DNA from: an uncultured Clostridia bacterium
Lineage (GTDB): Bacteria; Bacillota; Clostridia; Oscillospirales; Acutalibacteraceae
Assembly (NCBI GenBank): GCA_947581635.1
Contig: CANPVE010000008.1
Coordinates: 46,533-110,532, forward strand
Reading direction: 5' to 3'
Length of the DNA stretch: 64,000 nt
Shown here piece by piece: positions 32,938 through 41,110 of this stretch. Numbering within the stretch: position 1 is the first letter of the stretch; each line of letters starts with the position of its first letter. The translations under genes and the position numbers were made by a program. The notes beneath the pieces are model-generated. The model was not told where the DNA came from and did no database searches. It was given only the letters and a program-made list of their open reading frames with translations.

Positions 32938-34242
32938 ATGCCCGTAACCGTGAGCAGTACACAGGCGGGAGGTCTTGCCGACAGGCACGGCATTGAGCCG
33001 GGAGACAAAATAATTACGATAAACGGCAGCGAGATAAACGATATTCTTGACTACCGTTTTTACGAAACCAACTCAAAGCTGAAAATTTGTGTCCAAAAGC
33101 CCAACGGCAGGCAAAGAAATGTGTCAATTCGTAAAGGGGAGTACGATTCCATAGGCATTGAGTGCGGCACCTACCTCATGGACAAGCAGCGCTCGTGCCG
33201 CAACAAATGCGTATTTTGCTTTATCGATCAACTCCCTCAGGGCATGAGAAAGTCGCTCTATTTTAAAGATGACGACGACCGTCTCTCATTCCTTTTCGGA
33301 AATTATATAACTCTCACCAACATAGACGAACGTGAGATTGACAGGATAATTAAAATGAGAATTTCACCGATAAACATATCGGTCCACACGACCAATCCCG
33401 AGCTGCGCGTGAGAATGATGAAAAATCCCCATTCGGGCGAGGCGCTCCGCTTTATCAAAAAGCTGGCTGACGGCGGTATCAATCTGAATTGCCAGATAGT
33501 ACTCTGCCCTGAATGGAACGATGGTGCAGAACTTGACCGCACGTTGTCTGATTTGACGGCACTTTGCCCTGCGGTGCAGAGCGTGGCAGTAGTGCCCGTG
33601 GGCTTGACCAGACACCGAGAAGGGTTGGAAAAGCTGCGAATGTTTACGGCTGAGGAATGTGGAAAAGTTATAGATCAAATTGAGGCGTATGGAAAAGCGT
33701 GCATTGAGAAATTTGGCAGAAGGATTGTATATCCTTCGGACGAATTTTATCTGAACGCTGGGCGCGATATACACGGAGAAGAGTATTACGAAGATTTCGA
33801 CCAGCTTGAGAACGGCGTGGGAATGGTAGCGCTGCTGCGGAGCGAGTTTTCGTCGGCCGTTGATGACGAAGAGGGAGACGGCGGTTACTACAGCGCGTCG
33901 ATAGCGTGCGGGATAAGTATTGCGCCGGTAATAAAAGAATTACTTGACCTGGCGCGAAAAAAATGGCATAATGCTAATTGGAAGGTTTATCCTGTAACCA
34001 ACAACTTTTTCGGGGAGAAAATAACTGTTTCGGGGCTTATCACAGGTCAGGATTTGGTTGCCGGGCTTAAAGGTGAGGATTTGGGAAACAGGCTGATAAT
34101 ATCCTCGTCGATGCTCGACAGCGAGGGGCGCGTGTTTCTCGACGATATGACCGTCGATGATGTGGAAAACGCCTTGGGAGTGCCTGTCTTTGTCACAACC
34201 GGAGACGGCTGTGATGTGCTTGACAAATTGCTCGGGAGATAG
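32938..34242 (+). CDS. DUF512 family protein (PDZ + radical-SAM-like)
   Basis: 434 residues. Residues ~1-60 are a PDZ-like domain (AGGLADRHGIEPGDKIITINGSEI). Then the cysteine motif CRNKCVFCFIDQLPQGMR (~84-100), a radical-SAM-type CxxxCxxC, followed by a TIM-barrel-like stretch (ISPINISVHTTNPELRVRMM) and the C-terminal DUF512 domain. Conserved in Firmicutes next to der, as here. The chemical reaction is unknown. ATG 32938 follows GAGGAGTGAGG. Confidence 0.92.
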   Translation: MPVTVSSTQAGGLADRHGIEPGDKIITINGSEINDILDYRFYETNSKLKICVQKPNGRQRNVSIRKGEYDSIGIECGTYLMDKQRSCRNKCVFCFIDQLPQGMRKSLYFKDDDDRLSFLFGNYITLTNIDEREIDRIIKMRISPINISVHTTNPELRVRMMKNPHSGEALRFIKKLADGGINLNCQIVLCPEWNDGAELDRTLSDLTALCPAVQSVAVVPVGLTRHREGLEKLRMFTAEECGKVIDQIEAYGKACIEKFGRRIVYPSDEFYLNAGRDIHGEEYYEDFDQLENGVGMVALLRSEFSSAVDDEEGDGGYYSASIACGISIAPVIKELLDLARKKWHNANWKVYPVTNNFFGEKITVSGLITGQDLVAGLKGEDLGNRLIISSSMLDSEGRVFLDDMTVDDVENALGVPVFVTTGDGCDVLDKLLGR

Positions 34243-34358
34243 GGTTTAATCAGTGTGAAACTGCGGTATCATAACGTTGTAACCGATTCGAGAATTATGA
34301 AAATCAATGGCTCCGTCAGTGTTTCCCTCGAAAGATCGAAAGGAATGATAAATCAAAT

Positions 34359-35690
34359 ATGTCAAAACCTATAGTTGCAGTCGTGGGCCGGCCGAATGTT
34401 GGAAAATCCACGCTGTTCAATAAGCTGATAGGGCGCAGACTCTCTATTGTGGAAGATACGCCAGGCGTCACCCGCGACAGGATTTACGGCGACAGCGAAT
34501 GGAGAAACAGAAAATTCATGCTGATAGATACGGGCGGTATTGAGCCGGCCTCGGACGACGTTATTCTGTCTCAGATGAGAAGCCAGGCGCAGCTCGCAAT
34601 TGATTCGGCAGACGTTATAATTATGGTCACCGATATGCGCGCTGGTGTGGTGGCGACCGATATGGAAGTCGCCTCAATGCTGCAAAGGAGCGGAAGACCG
34701 GTTGTGCTGTGCGTCAACAAGTGCGATTCGGTGGGAAGTCTGCCGTCGGAGTTTTACGAATTCTACAATCTCGGATTGGGCGAGCCGTATCCTGTATCGG
34801 CGGTACATGGACACGGAACAGGCGATTTGCTGGACGCGGTGTTTGAGTTCTTCCCTCCGGAGACTGCGGAAGAAGCAGATGACGAATACGTCAAAGTAGC
34901 TGTCATAGGCAAGCCAAACGCGGGCAAGTCGTCACTTGTAAACAGAGTTGTGGGTGAAACTCGCGTAATCGTTTCTGACGTCGCCGGAACCACTCGCGAC
35001 GCGATTGATACTGTTGTCGAAAACAGCAAGGGCAAATATATCTTCATCGACACCGCCGGAATACGCCGCAAGAGCCGCATTAAAGATGATGTGGAAAAAT
35101 ACAGTATAATACGTGCGGAGGCGGCGGTGGACCGCGCCGACGTGTGCGTGATAATGATAGACGCGACGGAAGGGTTTACCGAACAGGATTCAAAAGTCGC
35201 GGGCATAGCCCACGAGAAAGGCAAGGGATGTATTATTGCCGTCAATAAATGGGACGCTGTGGAAAAGGACGGCGGCACAATGAATTCCTTCCGCAAAAAG
35301 CTGGAGAACGATTTCTCATTCATGGCCTACGCGCCGATAATTTTTATCTCAGCCAAGACAGGGCAGAGGGTAGATCGACTGTTGGAACTTATATCGTATG
35401 TATCAAATCAGAACTCAACGCGAATTTCCACCGGTATGCTTAACGACGTGCTTGCCGATGCCACGGCGCGTGTGCAGCCGCCGTCTGACAAGGGCAAGCG
35501 CCTGAAAATTTACTATATCACGCAGCCTTCTACAAAGCCCCCAACATTCGTGTGTTTTGTAAACAATGCTGATCTGTTCCATTTTTCATATCAGCGATAT
35601 CTTGAAAACAAAATTCGTGAAACCTTTGGTCTTGAGGGTACGCCTGTCCGCTTCATAATACGCGAACGCGGAGAATCCAGGAAAAAATAA
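34359..35690 (+). CDS. der: Ribosome assembly GTPase Der (EngA)
   Basis: 443 residues with two consecutive GTPase domains, unique to Der: GRPNVGKSTLFNKL, DTPGVTRDR, NKCD in the first and GKPNAGKSSLVNRV, DVAGTTRDAID, NKWD in the second, then a KH-like C-terminal domain (PVRFIIRERGESRKK). Essential for 50S maturation. The gene follows DUF512 and precedes plsY and gpsA, a classic Firmicute order. The spacer of 116 bases upstream shows no promoter I can defend. Confidence 0.98.
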   Translation: MSKPIVAVVGRPNVGKSTLFNKLIGRRLSIVEDTPGVTRDRIYGDSEWRNRKFMLIDTGGIEPASDDVILSQMRSQAQLAIDSADVIIMVTDMRAGVVATDMEVASMLQRSGRPVVLCVNKCDSVGSLPSEFYEFYNLGLGEPYPVSAVHGHGTGDLLDAVFEFFPPETAEEADDEYVKVAVIGKPNAGKSSLVNRVVGETRVIVSDVAGTTRDAIDTVVENSKGKYIFIDTAGIRRKSRIKDDVEKYSIIRAEAAVDRADVCVIMIDATEGFTEQDSKVAGIAHEKGKGCIIAVNKWDAVEKDGGTMNSFRKKLENDFSFMAYAPIIFISAKTGQRVDRLLELISYVSNQNSTRISTGMLNDVLADATARVQPPSDKGKRLKIYYITQPSTKPPTFVCFVNNADLFHFSYQRYLENKIRETFGLEGTPVRFIIRERGESRKK

Positions 35691-35712
35691 ATTTTTCGGA
35701 GGAATATATACA

Positions 35713-36465
35713 ATGGATGTAATCAGCACTTATTGGCTCCCTACCTTGATTTCGGCTGTCATAGCCTATCTGCTGGGAAGTATAAACTTTGCCATACCGA
35801 TAACCCGTCTGTTTATAGGCAAGGATATCCGAACCATGGGCAGCGGCAACGCCGGATTTACCAATGTTTTGCGCTGTGTGGGCAAGCCCGCTGCGGTCAT
35901 CACGTTCATAGGCGACTTTGCAAAAGGCATATGCGCGGTATTTATAGGCGAGCTTGTATTTAATTTGATGTGCTCGGATATTGCCAATATAGACGAGACT
36001 GCAAAGGTAGGTGCGGCAGTAGCGGGGCTTTTCGCACTGCTGGGACATCTCTTCCCGATTTACTTCGGTTTCAAGGGCGGCAAGGGCGTGCTTATAAGCG
36101 CAGGAATAATTTGCGCGTTAGACTGGCGCTGTGTGCTTATCCTGGCTGTGATATTCCTTATAATATTCGCCATAACCAAGACGGTATCCAAAGGTTCCAT
36201 AACCGTGGCAATTCTCTATCCCATAGCCACGCTCATGCTTAATAAAATGGTGTACAGATCCGACGCGTGGCTCGCGGTAACACTGGTTGCACTTGCGTTC
36301 GGCGCTGTGGTGGTGTATATGCACCGTGCAAATATACAGAGAATTCTGGACGGTACGGAACCAAAAACCGTGGCCAAAAGCAATGAAGAGGAAGATACCG
36401 AGCCTTCATCGGGTTCAGTCGATGGGGATTTACCGGCTGAAAACAGTCCCAAGGAAAAGGTGTGA
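35713..36465 (+). CDS. plsY: Acyl-phosphate:glycerol-3-phosphate acyltransferase PlsY
   Basis: 250 residues, five transmembrane helices in the first ~205. Motifs: GSINFAIPITRL, MGSGNAGFTNVLRCVGK (phosphate-binding loop) and GFKGGKGVLISAG. Makes lysophosphatidic acid, the first step of membrane lipid synthesis. About 45 extra C-terminal residues, acidic and Ser/Pro-rich (EEEDTEPSSG), make it longer than the usual ~200; they look like a disordered tail. Starts 22 bases after der. Confidence 0.96.
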   Translation: MDVISTYWLPTLISAVIAYLLGSINFAIPITRLFIGKDIRTMGSGNAGFTNVLRCVGKPAAVITFIGDFAKGICAVFIGELVFNLMCSDIANIDETAKVGAAVAGLFALLGHLFPIYFGFKGGKGVLISAGIICALDWRCVLILAVIFLIIFAITKTVSKGSITVAILYPIATLMLNKMVYRSDAWLAVTLVALAFGAVVVYMHRANIQRILDGTEPKTVAKSNEEEDTEPSSGSVDGDLPAENSPKEKV

Positions 36466-36649
36466 TATTGCACGATATTTCTTTGTGCAAAGCTGTTACG
36501 AAGTCTCGTAGGTAATGGGAACGATGGATTTGCAGCAGGTTAAAGCAGGTCAAAGAGATTACCGGGTAATAAATTATATGCGAGAACCCCCGGTGAATAC
36601 ATACTTTATCATGCTGTTTATCTTTTTGAAGAAAGGTGGCATAATATCA

Positions 36650-37654
36650 ATGAAGAAAATTGCAGTTATGGGTTCAGGCGGCTGGGGTACGGCAATAGCG
36701 ATGTCTGCTGTCCTGTCAGAAAACGATGTAACCGTATGGTCCGCATTTCCGGAGGAGATATCCCGAATAGTCAAGTCGGGGGAAAATCCGCTGCTTCCCG
36801 GTATAAAGATGCCGAAGGAACTGAAATTTACATCGGATATCGCCGACGTTACAGACGCGGATATCATTGTGACTGCCGTGCCGTCATTTGCCACGGCTGA
36901 TATAGTCGACAGGTTGGCGGGAGCAAAAATACCCGAATCCACTATCATAGTCAACATAAGCAAAGGCTTTGACCCTAAAACCTGCAACAGACTTTCGGTA
37001 ACGATACAGGAAGCTCTGCCGAAAAATAGAGTTGCCGTGCTCTCGGGACCATCGCACGCGGAGGAAGTTGCAAGGGGCGTGCCGACCGCGCTTGTCGCGG
37101 CCTCCACGGATAAGGAAACCGCGCTGATCGTGCAGAGGCGCTTTACTACTCCGCGCCTCAGGGTGTATACCAACGGCGACATAGTGGGCGTGGAGCTTGG
37201 CGGGGCGATTAAGAATGTAATAGCGCTCGCGGCGGGAATAACTGACGGTCTTAAATTGGGGGACAACACAAAGGCGGCGCTGATGACGCGCGGTCTAAGC
37301 GAGATAGGACGCTTGGGTAAGGCAATGGGCGGAAACGAGAAGACTTTCGCGGGTCTTACCGGCGTGGGAGATCTGATAGTGACCTGTACAAGTATGCACA
37401 GCCGAAACAGGCGCGCGGGAATGCTGATAGGAGAGGGCGTCCCCGTGGATGAAGTTATAAAGATAGTGGGTACGGTAGAAGGTTATCACGCCGCGAAGCT
37501 GGCGCACAATTTAAAAGGCAGGTATAATGTGGATATGCCGATAATGGACGCGTGCTATAAGATATGCTACGAGGGCGGCAATCCGCTTGAAGAGGCAGCT
37601 TCGTTGATGACGCGTCCCACACGTCACGAAGATGACGACACATGGCTGAATTAG
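36650..37654 (+). CDS. gpsA: Glycerol-3-phosphate dehydrogenase [NAD(P)+]
   Basis: 334 residues. Supplies glycerol-3-phosphate to PlsY. NAD-binding MGSGGWGTA (7-15), NISKGFDPKT, LSGPSHAEEVARG, the catalytic lysine in ELGGAIKNVIALAAGI, and GLTGVGDLIVTCTS. ATG 36650 is used; the frame is open 45 codons upstream but only this ATG has a ribosome site (AAAGGTGG) and matches the family N-terminus. Downstream of plsY in the same orientation. Confidence 0.97.
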   Translation: MKKIAVMGSGGWGTAIAMSAVLSENDVTVWSAFPEEISRIVKSGENPLLPGIKMPKELKFTSDIADVTDADIIVTAVPSFATADIVDRLAGAKIPESTIIVNISKGFDPKTCNRLSVTIQEALPKNRVAVLSGPSHAEEVARGVPTALVAASTDKETALIVQRRFTTPRLRVYTNGDIVGVELGGAIKNVIALAAGITDGLKLGDNTKAALMTRGLSEIGRLGKAMGGNEKTFAGLTGVGDLIVTCTSMHSRNRRAGMLIGEGVPVDEVIKIVGTVEGYHAAKLAHNLKGRYNVDMPIMDACYKICYEGGNPLEEAASLMTRPTRHEDDDTWLN

Positions 37655-37739
37655 GAAGTTTACCGTATTGTTTCTGTTAATCTGCCAACCTGTCATTGGC
37701 TGAAATTTTTCTATTTGTTTTTGAGAGGTGCTTTTTATC

Positions 37740-38552
37740 ATGGATTATAAGGCGTTGGTGCTTGACATTGACGGCACATTGTATAATTCAGAGAAGAAAA
37801 TTACCGAGGCGACAAAGCTCGCCATTTACAAAGCCCGTGAGGCAGGCAAAGTAATAGCAATAGCGTCGGGACGTCCTCTGCATGGAGTTGAAGCAGTGTC
37901 AAACGCGCTGGAATTTGCCCAAAAAGGCGGATATATCATGGGTTACAACGGCGGTCTGATAATGAACGTGCAGACCGGTCAATTGATAAACGACACCAGA
38001 CTTCCCGTTGATATGGTTGCGAAAATTGCCGCGTTGGCAAAGAAATACGGCGCGCCGATAGTGGGTCACGCCCCAGATTATCTGGTGACAGAATATCCAG
38101 ATGATGAGATAATAAATTACGAGGCAAGACTTAATAAGATGAAGGTAGTCAGGATACCGTCGCTTGCCGATTACAGGGGGCAAAGTCTCTACAAATGCCT
38201 TATTACAGGCGAGGACAAAGCCCTGGCCAAACTGGAGAAAATCGCGGCAAAGGAATTTGAAGGCGAACTGAGTGTCTACCGCTCCGAGCCGTATTTTCTT
38301 GAGATACTCCCGCTCGGCATTGACAAGGCAAACGCTATAGATATGCTTGCGGCTCATTTGAACATAAGTAAAAACGAGATAATTGCCTGCGGCGACGGTT
38401 TTAACGATTTATCTATGATAAAGCACGCGGGTCTTGGCGTTGCCATGTCCAATGCACAGCCTATTGTCAAAGAATCGGCAAATTACATCACCGCCTCATG
38501 CGATGAAGATGGGCTGGTTCCTGTGATAGAGAGATTTTTGCTCGCGGGCTAA
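37740..38552 (+). CDS. Cof-type HAD-IIB family phosphatase
   Basis: 270 residues. Motif I DIDGTLYNS (Asp9 nucleophile, Asp11), motif II ASGRPLHG, lysine region KANAIDMLA, motif IV ACGDGFNDLSMI. The Cof cap domain lies between (~85-185). These enzymes hydrolyse sugar phosphates, FMN or pyridoxal phosphate; the substrate here is not predictable. ATG 37740 follows GAGAGG; GTG 37728 overlaps that site. Confidence 0.94.
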   Translation: MDYKALVLDIDGTLYNSEKKITEATKLAIYKAREAGKVIAIASGRPLHGVEAVSNALEFAQKGGYIMGYNGGLIMNVQTGQLINDTRLPVDMVAKIAALAKKYGAPIVGHAPDYLVTEYPDDEIINYEARLNKMKVVRIPSLADYRGQSLYKCLITGEDKALAKLEKIAAKEFEGELSVYRSEPYFLEILPLGIDKANAIDMLAAHLNISKNEIIACGDGFNDLSMIKHAGLGVAMSNAQPIVKESANYITASCDEDGLVPVIERFLLAG

Positions 38553-38595
38553 ATTCACGAATTGTAATTTTTCGCTGTAGAATAGAGAACAGGTC

Positions 38596-38637
38596 AAAGA
38601 TGCGGCTTTGGAGTTCCTCGGAGCCGCGTCTTTTGTT
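38596..38637 (+). terminator. Terminator after the HAD phosphatase gene
   Basis: AAAGATGCGGCT / AGCCGCGTCTTTT stem with one G-T pair and a 14-base loop, then TTTTGTTT. Confidence 0.75.
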
Positions 38638-38657
38638 TAATATTTATAAAATTATTG

Positions 38658-38686
38658 TTGCAATTGTCAAATTAATGTTGTATTAT
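38658..38686 (+). promoter_or_regulatory. Promoter of the nitroreductase gene
   Basis: TTGCAA (38658-38663), 17-base spacer, TATTAT (38681-38686). Confidence 0.7.
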
Positions 38687-38742
38687 TAATTAGTATATTT
38701 TGTACGGTATTTCATCATGAAAATTTTGGGGGTGACGTCTAC

Positions 38743-39501
38743 TTGGAAATGAAGAGCGCTATAGTCGCAAGGCGTTCCGTGCGAAGTTATACCGGCGAGC
38801 CCCTGCGGGAATCCGTGTTAGATGGGTTGGTTGAATTTATTTCCGGGATAAGTCCGCTTCACGACAGCATACCTGTTGACATTGAGATTTATAACCGAGA
38901 TGATTTTGCGAACGACTTTTCCCGCTCCGCAATATACAGAGCAAGCGATTTTGTGGTGATACGCTCAGCAAAAAATGCGAAGGGCTATTTGCAAAATGTG
39001 GGTTTTATAGGCGAGCAGATAATACTTTGGCTCACGCACATCGGCATAGGCTCGTGCTGGGTCGGTATGGCCAAGCCGAAGAAGCACCCCGCAAGAGGCG
39101 AGCTTCCATATGTAATTTCCATAGAGTTCGGGCGTGCGGACAACGCACCGTTCAGACGGCTGCCCGAAGATTCTCCGCGAATGAAACTGCACGAAGTGAT
39201 AATGAACGAAATCAGCCGCCCCGAATTTCTGAAGATACTTGACGCGGGCAGGCTTGCCCCATCGGCATTTAATTTGCAACCTGTGAGGTTTTTTACTGCG
39301 GATCATAATATTTATATTTGCAGAAAAACGCCGCCCATTAAAAACAAAAAGTTCGAGGATATTCAGCAGATAGATGTGGGCGCGGCTATGGCAAATATGT
39401 TTGTGCAGTGCGATGGAGAATGTGTGTTTGTGCGCCAAAGCTCACCGCCAAATCCGCCGCAGAAGTGCATTTATGAGTACACAATGATGGTAAAGGAATA
39501 A
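38743..39501 (+). CDS. Nitroreductase-family protein (TM1586-like)
   Basis: 252 residues. Two nitroreductase half-domains in one chain, as in the Thermotoga TM1586 family: N-terminal MKSAIVARRSVRSYTGEPL (flavin phosphate contact), centre QIILWLTHIGIGSCWVGM, and a second half with LDAGRLAPSAFNLQPVRFF. Likely an FMN-dependent oxidoreductase; substrate unknown. TTG 38743 is chosen, eight bases after GGGGGTG; ATG 38749 is the alternative. Confidence 0.85.
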   Translation: MEMKSAIVARRSVRSYTGEPLRESVLDGLVEFISGISPLHDSIPVDIEIYNRDDFANDFSRSAIYRASDFVVIRSAKNAKGYLQNVGFIGEQIILWLTHIGIGSCWVGMAKPKKHPARGELPYVISIEFGRADNAPFRRLPEDSPRMKLHEVIMNEISRPEFLKILDAGRLAPSAFNLQPVRFFTADHNIYICRKTPPIKNKKFEDIQQIDVGAAMANMFVQCDGECVFVRQSSPPNPPQKCIYEYTMMVKE

Positions 39502-39560
39502 TCCGAACAAAACAGCAGGTTTAAAGGTGATTTCCGTAGATCTGTTAAATTGATAAAATA

Positions 39561-39590
39561 TTGCTAAGGCATTATTTATAAACTTAAAAT
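39561..39590 (+). promoter_or_regulatory. Candidate promoter of pfkA
   Basis: TTGCTA (39561-39566), 18-base spacer, TAAAAT (39585-39590). Confidence 0.5.
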
Positions 39591-39619
39591 ATTTTGGTTT
39601 ACCCGGGAGGTAATTAATT

Positions 39620-40696
39620 ATGGCAAAGCGCAGAGTTGGAATTCTGACAAGCGGAGGCGACTGCCCCGGACTTAATGCCGCGATTCGCGGCGTGGCTTAC
39701 GCGTCCTTTAATCTGATGGACGTCGAATTCATAGGGATTAACGACGGATACAAGGGCCTGATTGACGGCACATATCAGGTGATGAAGCCGGATGATTTCA
39801 CAGGACTTCTGACGCTCGGCGGCACCATATTGGGAACCAGCCGTCAGCCCTACCGCAATATGAGAGTAATAGAACAAGACAACATCGACAAAGTCGCGGC
39901 TATGAAGAAAAACTACAAGGCGATGAAGCTCGACTGTCTCGTGACGCTTGGCGGAAACGGCACCCACAAGACCGCAAATCTGCTTAGTGAGGAGGGACTT
40001 AACGTCATAGGTCTGCCTAAGACCATCGACAACGATATTTACGGCACCGATGTGACATTCGGATTCCACAGCGCTGTTGACATCGCTACGGACGTTGTAG
40101 ATAGAATCCACACCACAGCCAACAGCCACGGCAGAGTTATGGTAATAGAAATCATGGGGAATAAAGCGGGTTGGCTCACGCTTTATGCCGGAATAGGCGG
40201 GGGAGCCGACGTCATACTCCTGCCTGAAATACCGTATGATATAGATAAGGTCATCGAGACGGTGGAGAAACGCACAGGCAAAAAGAGAAAGTTCAGCATA
40301 ATCTGTGTCGCTGAGGGCGCGATGGATTTGGAAGAGTCGGTCATGAAAAAGAAAAAACGCATGGAAAAGCGGGCGGCGGAAAATTATGCGTCGGTCAGCT
40401 ACCGTGTAGCCGACCAAATTCAAAAGGTCACAGGCATGGAGGCGCGCGTTGTCGTTCCCGGACACTATCAGAGAGGAGGCTCACCGTCTGCGTATGACAG
40501 AGTGCTTTCCACGCAGTTTGGAGCATACGCCGCAAGGCTTATCAAGGACGAAAATTATGGCAACACTGTCGCGATGATCGACGGAAAAGTTGGCCATAAT
40601 GCCCTGATTGATGTGGCTGGCAAGACCAAGTTTGTGCCTGCGGACGGAGATATGATAAGAACGGCAAAGATGACGGGCATTTGCTTTGGAGATTGA
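39620..40696 (+). CDS. pfkA: 6-phosphofructokinase with mixed phospho-donor signature
   Basis: 358 residues, longer than E. coli PfkA (320). Phosphorylates fructose-6-phosphate. Motifs: SGGDCPGLNAAIRGVAY, GGTILGTSRQPY, TLGGNGTHKTA, LPKTIDNDIYGTD with catalytic Asp, MGNKAGWL. By alignment to E. coli, position 104 is Gly114 (ATP type) but position 124 is Lys134 (seen in PPi enzymes), and Mg-binding Asp103 is replaced by Asn113. The phospho-donor is therefore uncertain. AGGAGG-like site (GGGAGG) before ATG. Glycolytic partner of pgi. Confidence 0.93.
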   Translation: MAKRRVGILTSGGDCPGLNAAIRGVAYASFNLMDVEFIGINDGYKGLIDGTYQVMKPDDFTGLLTLGGTILGTSRQPYRNMRVIEQDNIDKVAAMKKNYKAMKLDCLVTLGGNGTHKTANLLSEEGLNVIGLPKTIDNDIYGTDVTFGFHSAVDIATDVVDRIHTTANSHGRVMVIEIMGNKAGWLTLYAGIGGGADVILLPEIPYDIDKVIETVEKRTGKKRKFSIICVAEGAMDLEESVMKKKKRMEKRAAENYASVSYRVADQIQKVTGMEARVVVPGHYQRGGSPSAYDRVLSTQFGAYAARLIKDENYGNTVAMIDGKVGHNALIDVAGKTKFVPADGDMIRTAKMTGICFGD

Positions 40697-40756
40697 TTTG
40701 ACACGGGTGAATTTGGCACGCATCCGATAGTCAGATGCAACTGATATTTTCACAAT

Positions 40757-40808
40757 AAAATCATCGAGCCGGTATTGTGTTTCAATTTTCCATACAGGCT
40801 CGATGGTT
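40757..40808 (+). terminator. Terminator-like hairpin after pfkA
   Basis: CATCGAGCC (40762-40770) pairs with GGCTCGATG (40797-40805); the T-run is short. Confidence 0.55.
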
Positions 40809-40900
40809 TGAAAAATAATGACTGTTAAAACCTGTCACAATAATTTTTGTTTATACCCTACATAATTTACTTAATTTTTGGCCGTATCTGTCAAATTGCA

Positions 40901-40938
40901 TCGGTATTTTCATTGTCAAAATACCGAGTGATTTTTTT
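40901..40938 (+). terminator. Second terminator before the glycogen operon
   Basis: Perfect stem TCGGTATTTT / AAAATACCGA with a 7-base loop, followed after GTGA by seven T. Confidence 0.75.
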
Positions 40939-41020
40939 GTGTTTTAATCATCACTATAAGCATTACCAACAAAAATATTTTAATTTAAATATTTATTTGT
41001 GAGAAAATTGCCAAAAACGC

Positions 41021-41049
41021 TTGCATTTTAACATATAGTTTGGTATTAT
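41021..41049 (+). promoter_or_regulatory. Promoter of the glgBCDA operon
   Basis: TTGCAT (41021-41026), 17-base spacer, TATTAT (41044-41049), ~60 bases before the glgB ATG. Confidence 0.7.
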
Positions 41050-41110
41050 ATATCTGTAACCTTAGAGTTTTGGTGAATTGTGGGTTATTATTTTTTAGGA
41101 GTTGAATTTA

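Larger units (their letters stand above)
40697..41110. other. 414-base region between pfkA and the glycogen operon
   Basis: Holds two hairpins (40762-40805 and 40901-40938) and the glgB promoter. No reading frame of note. Confidence 0.5.
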
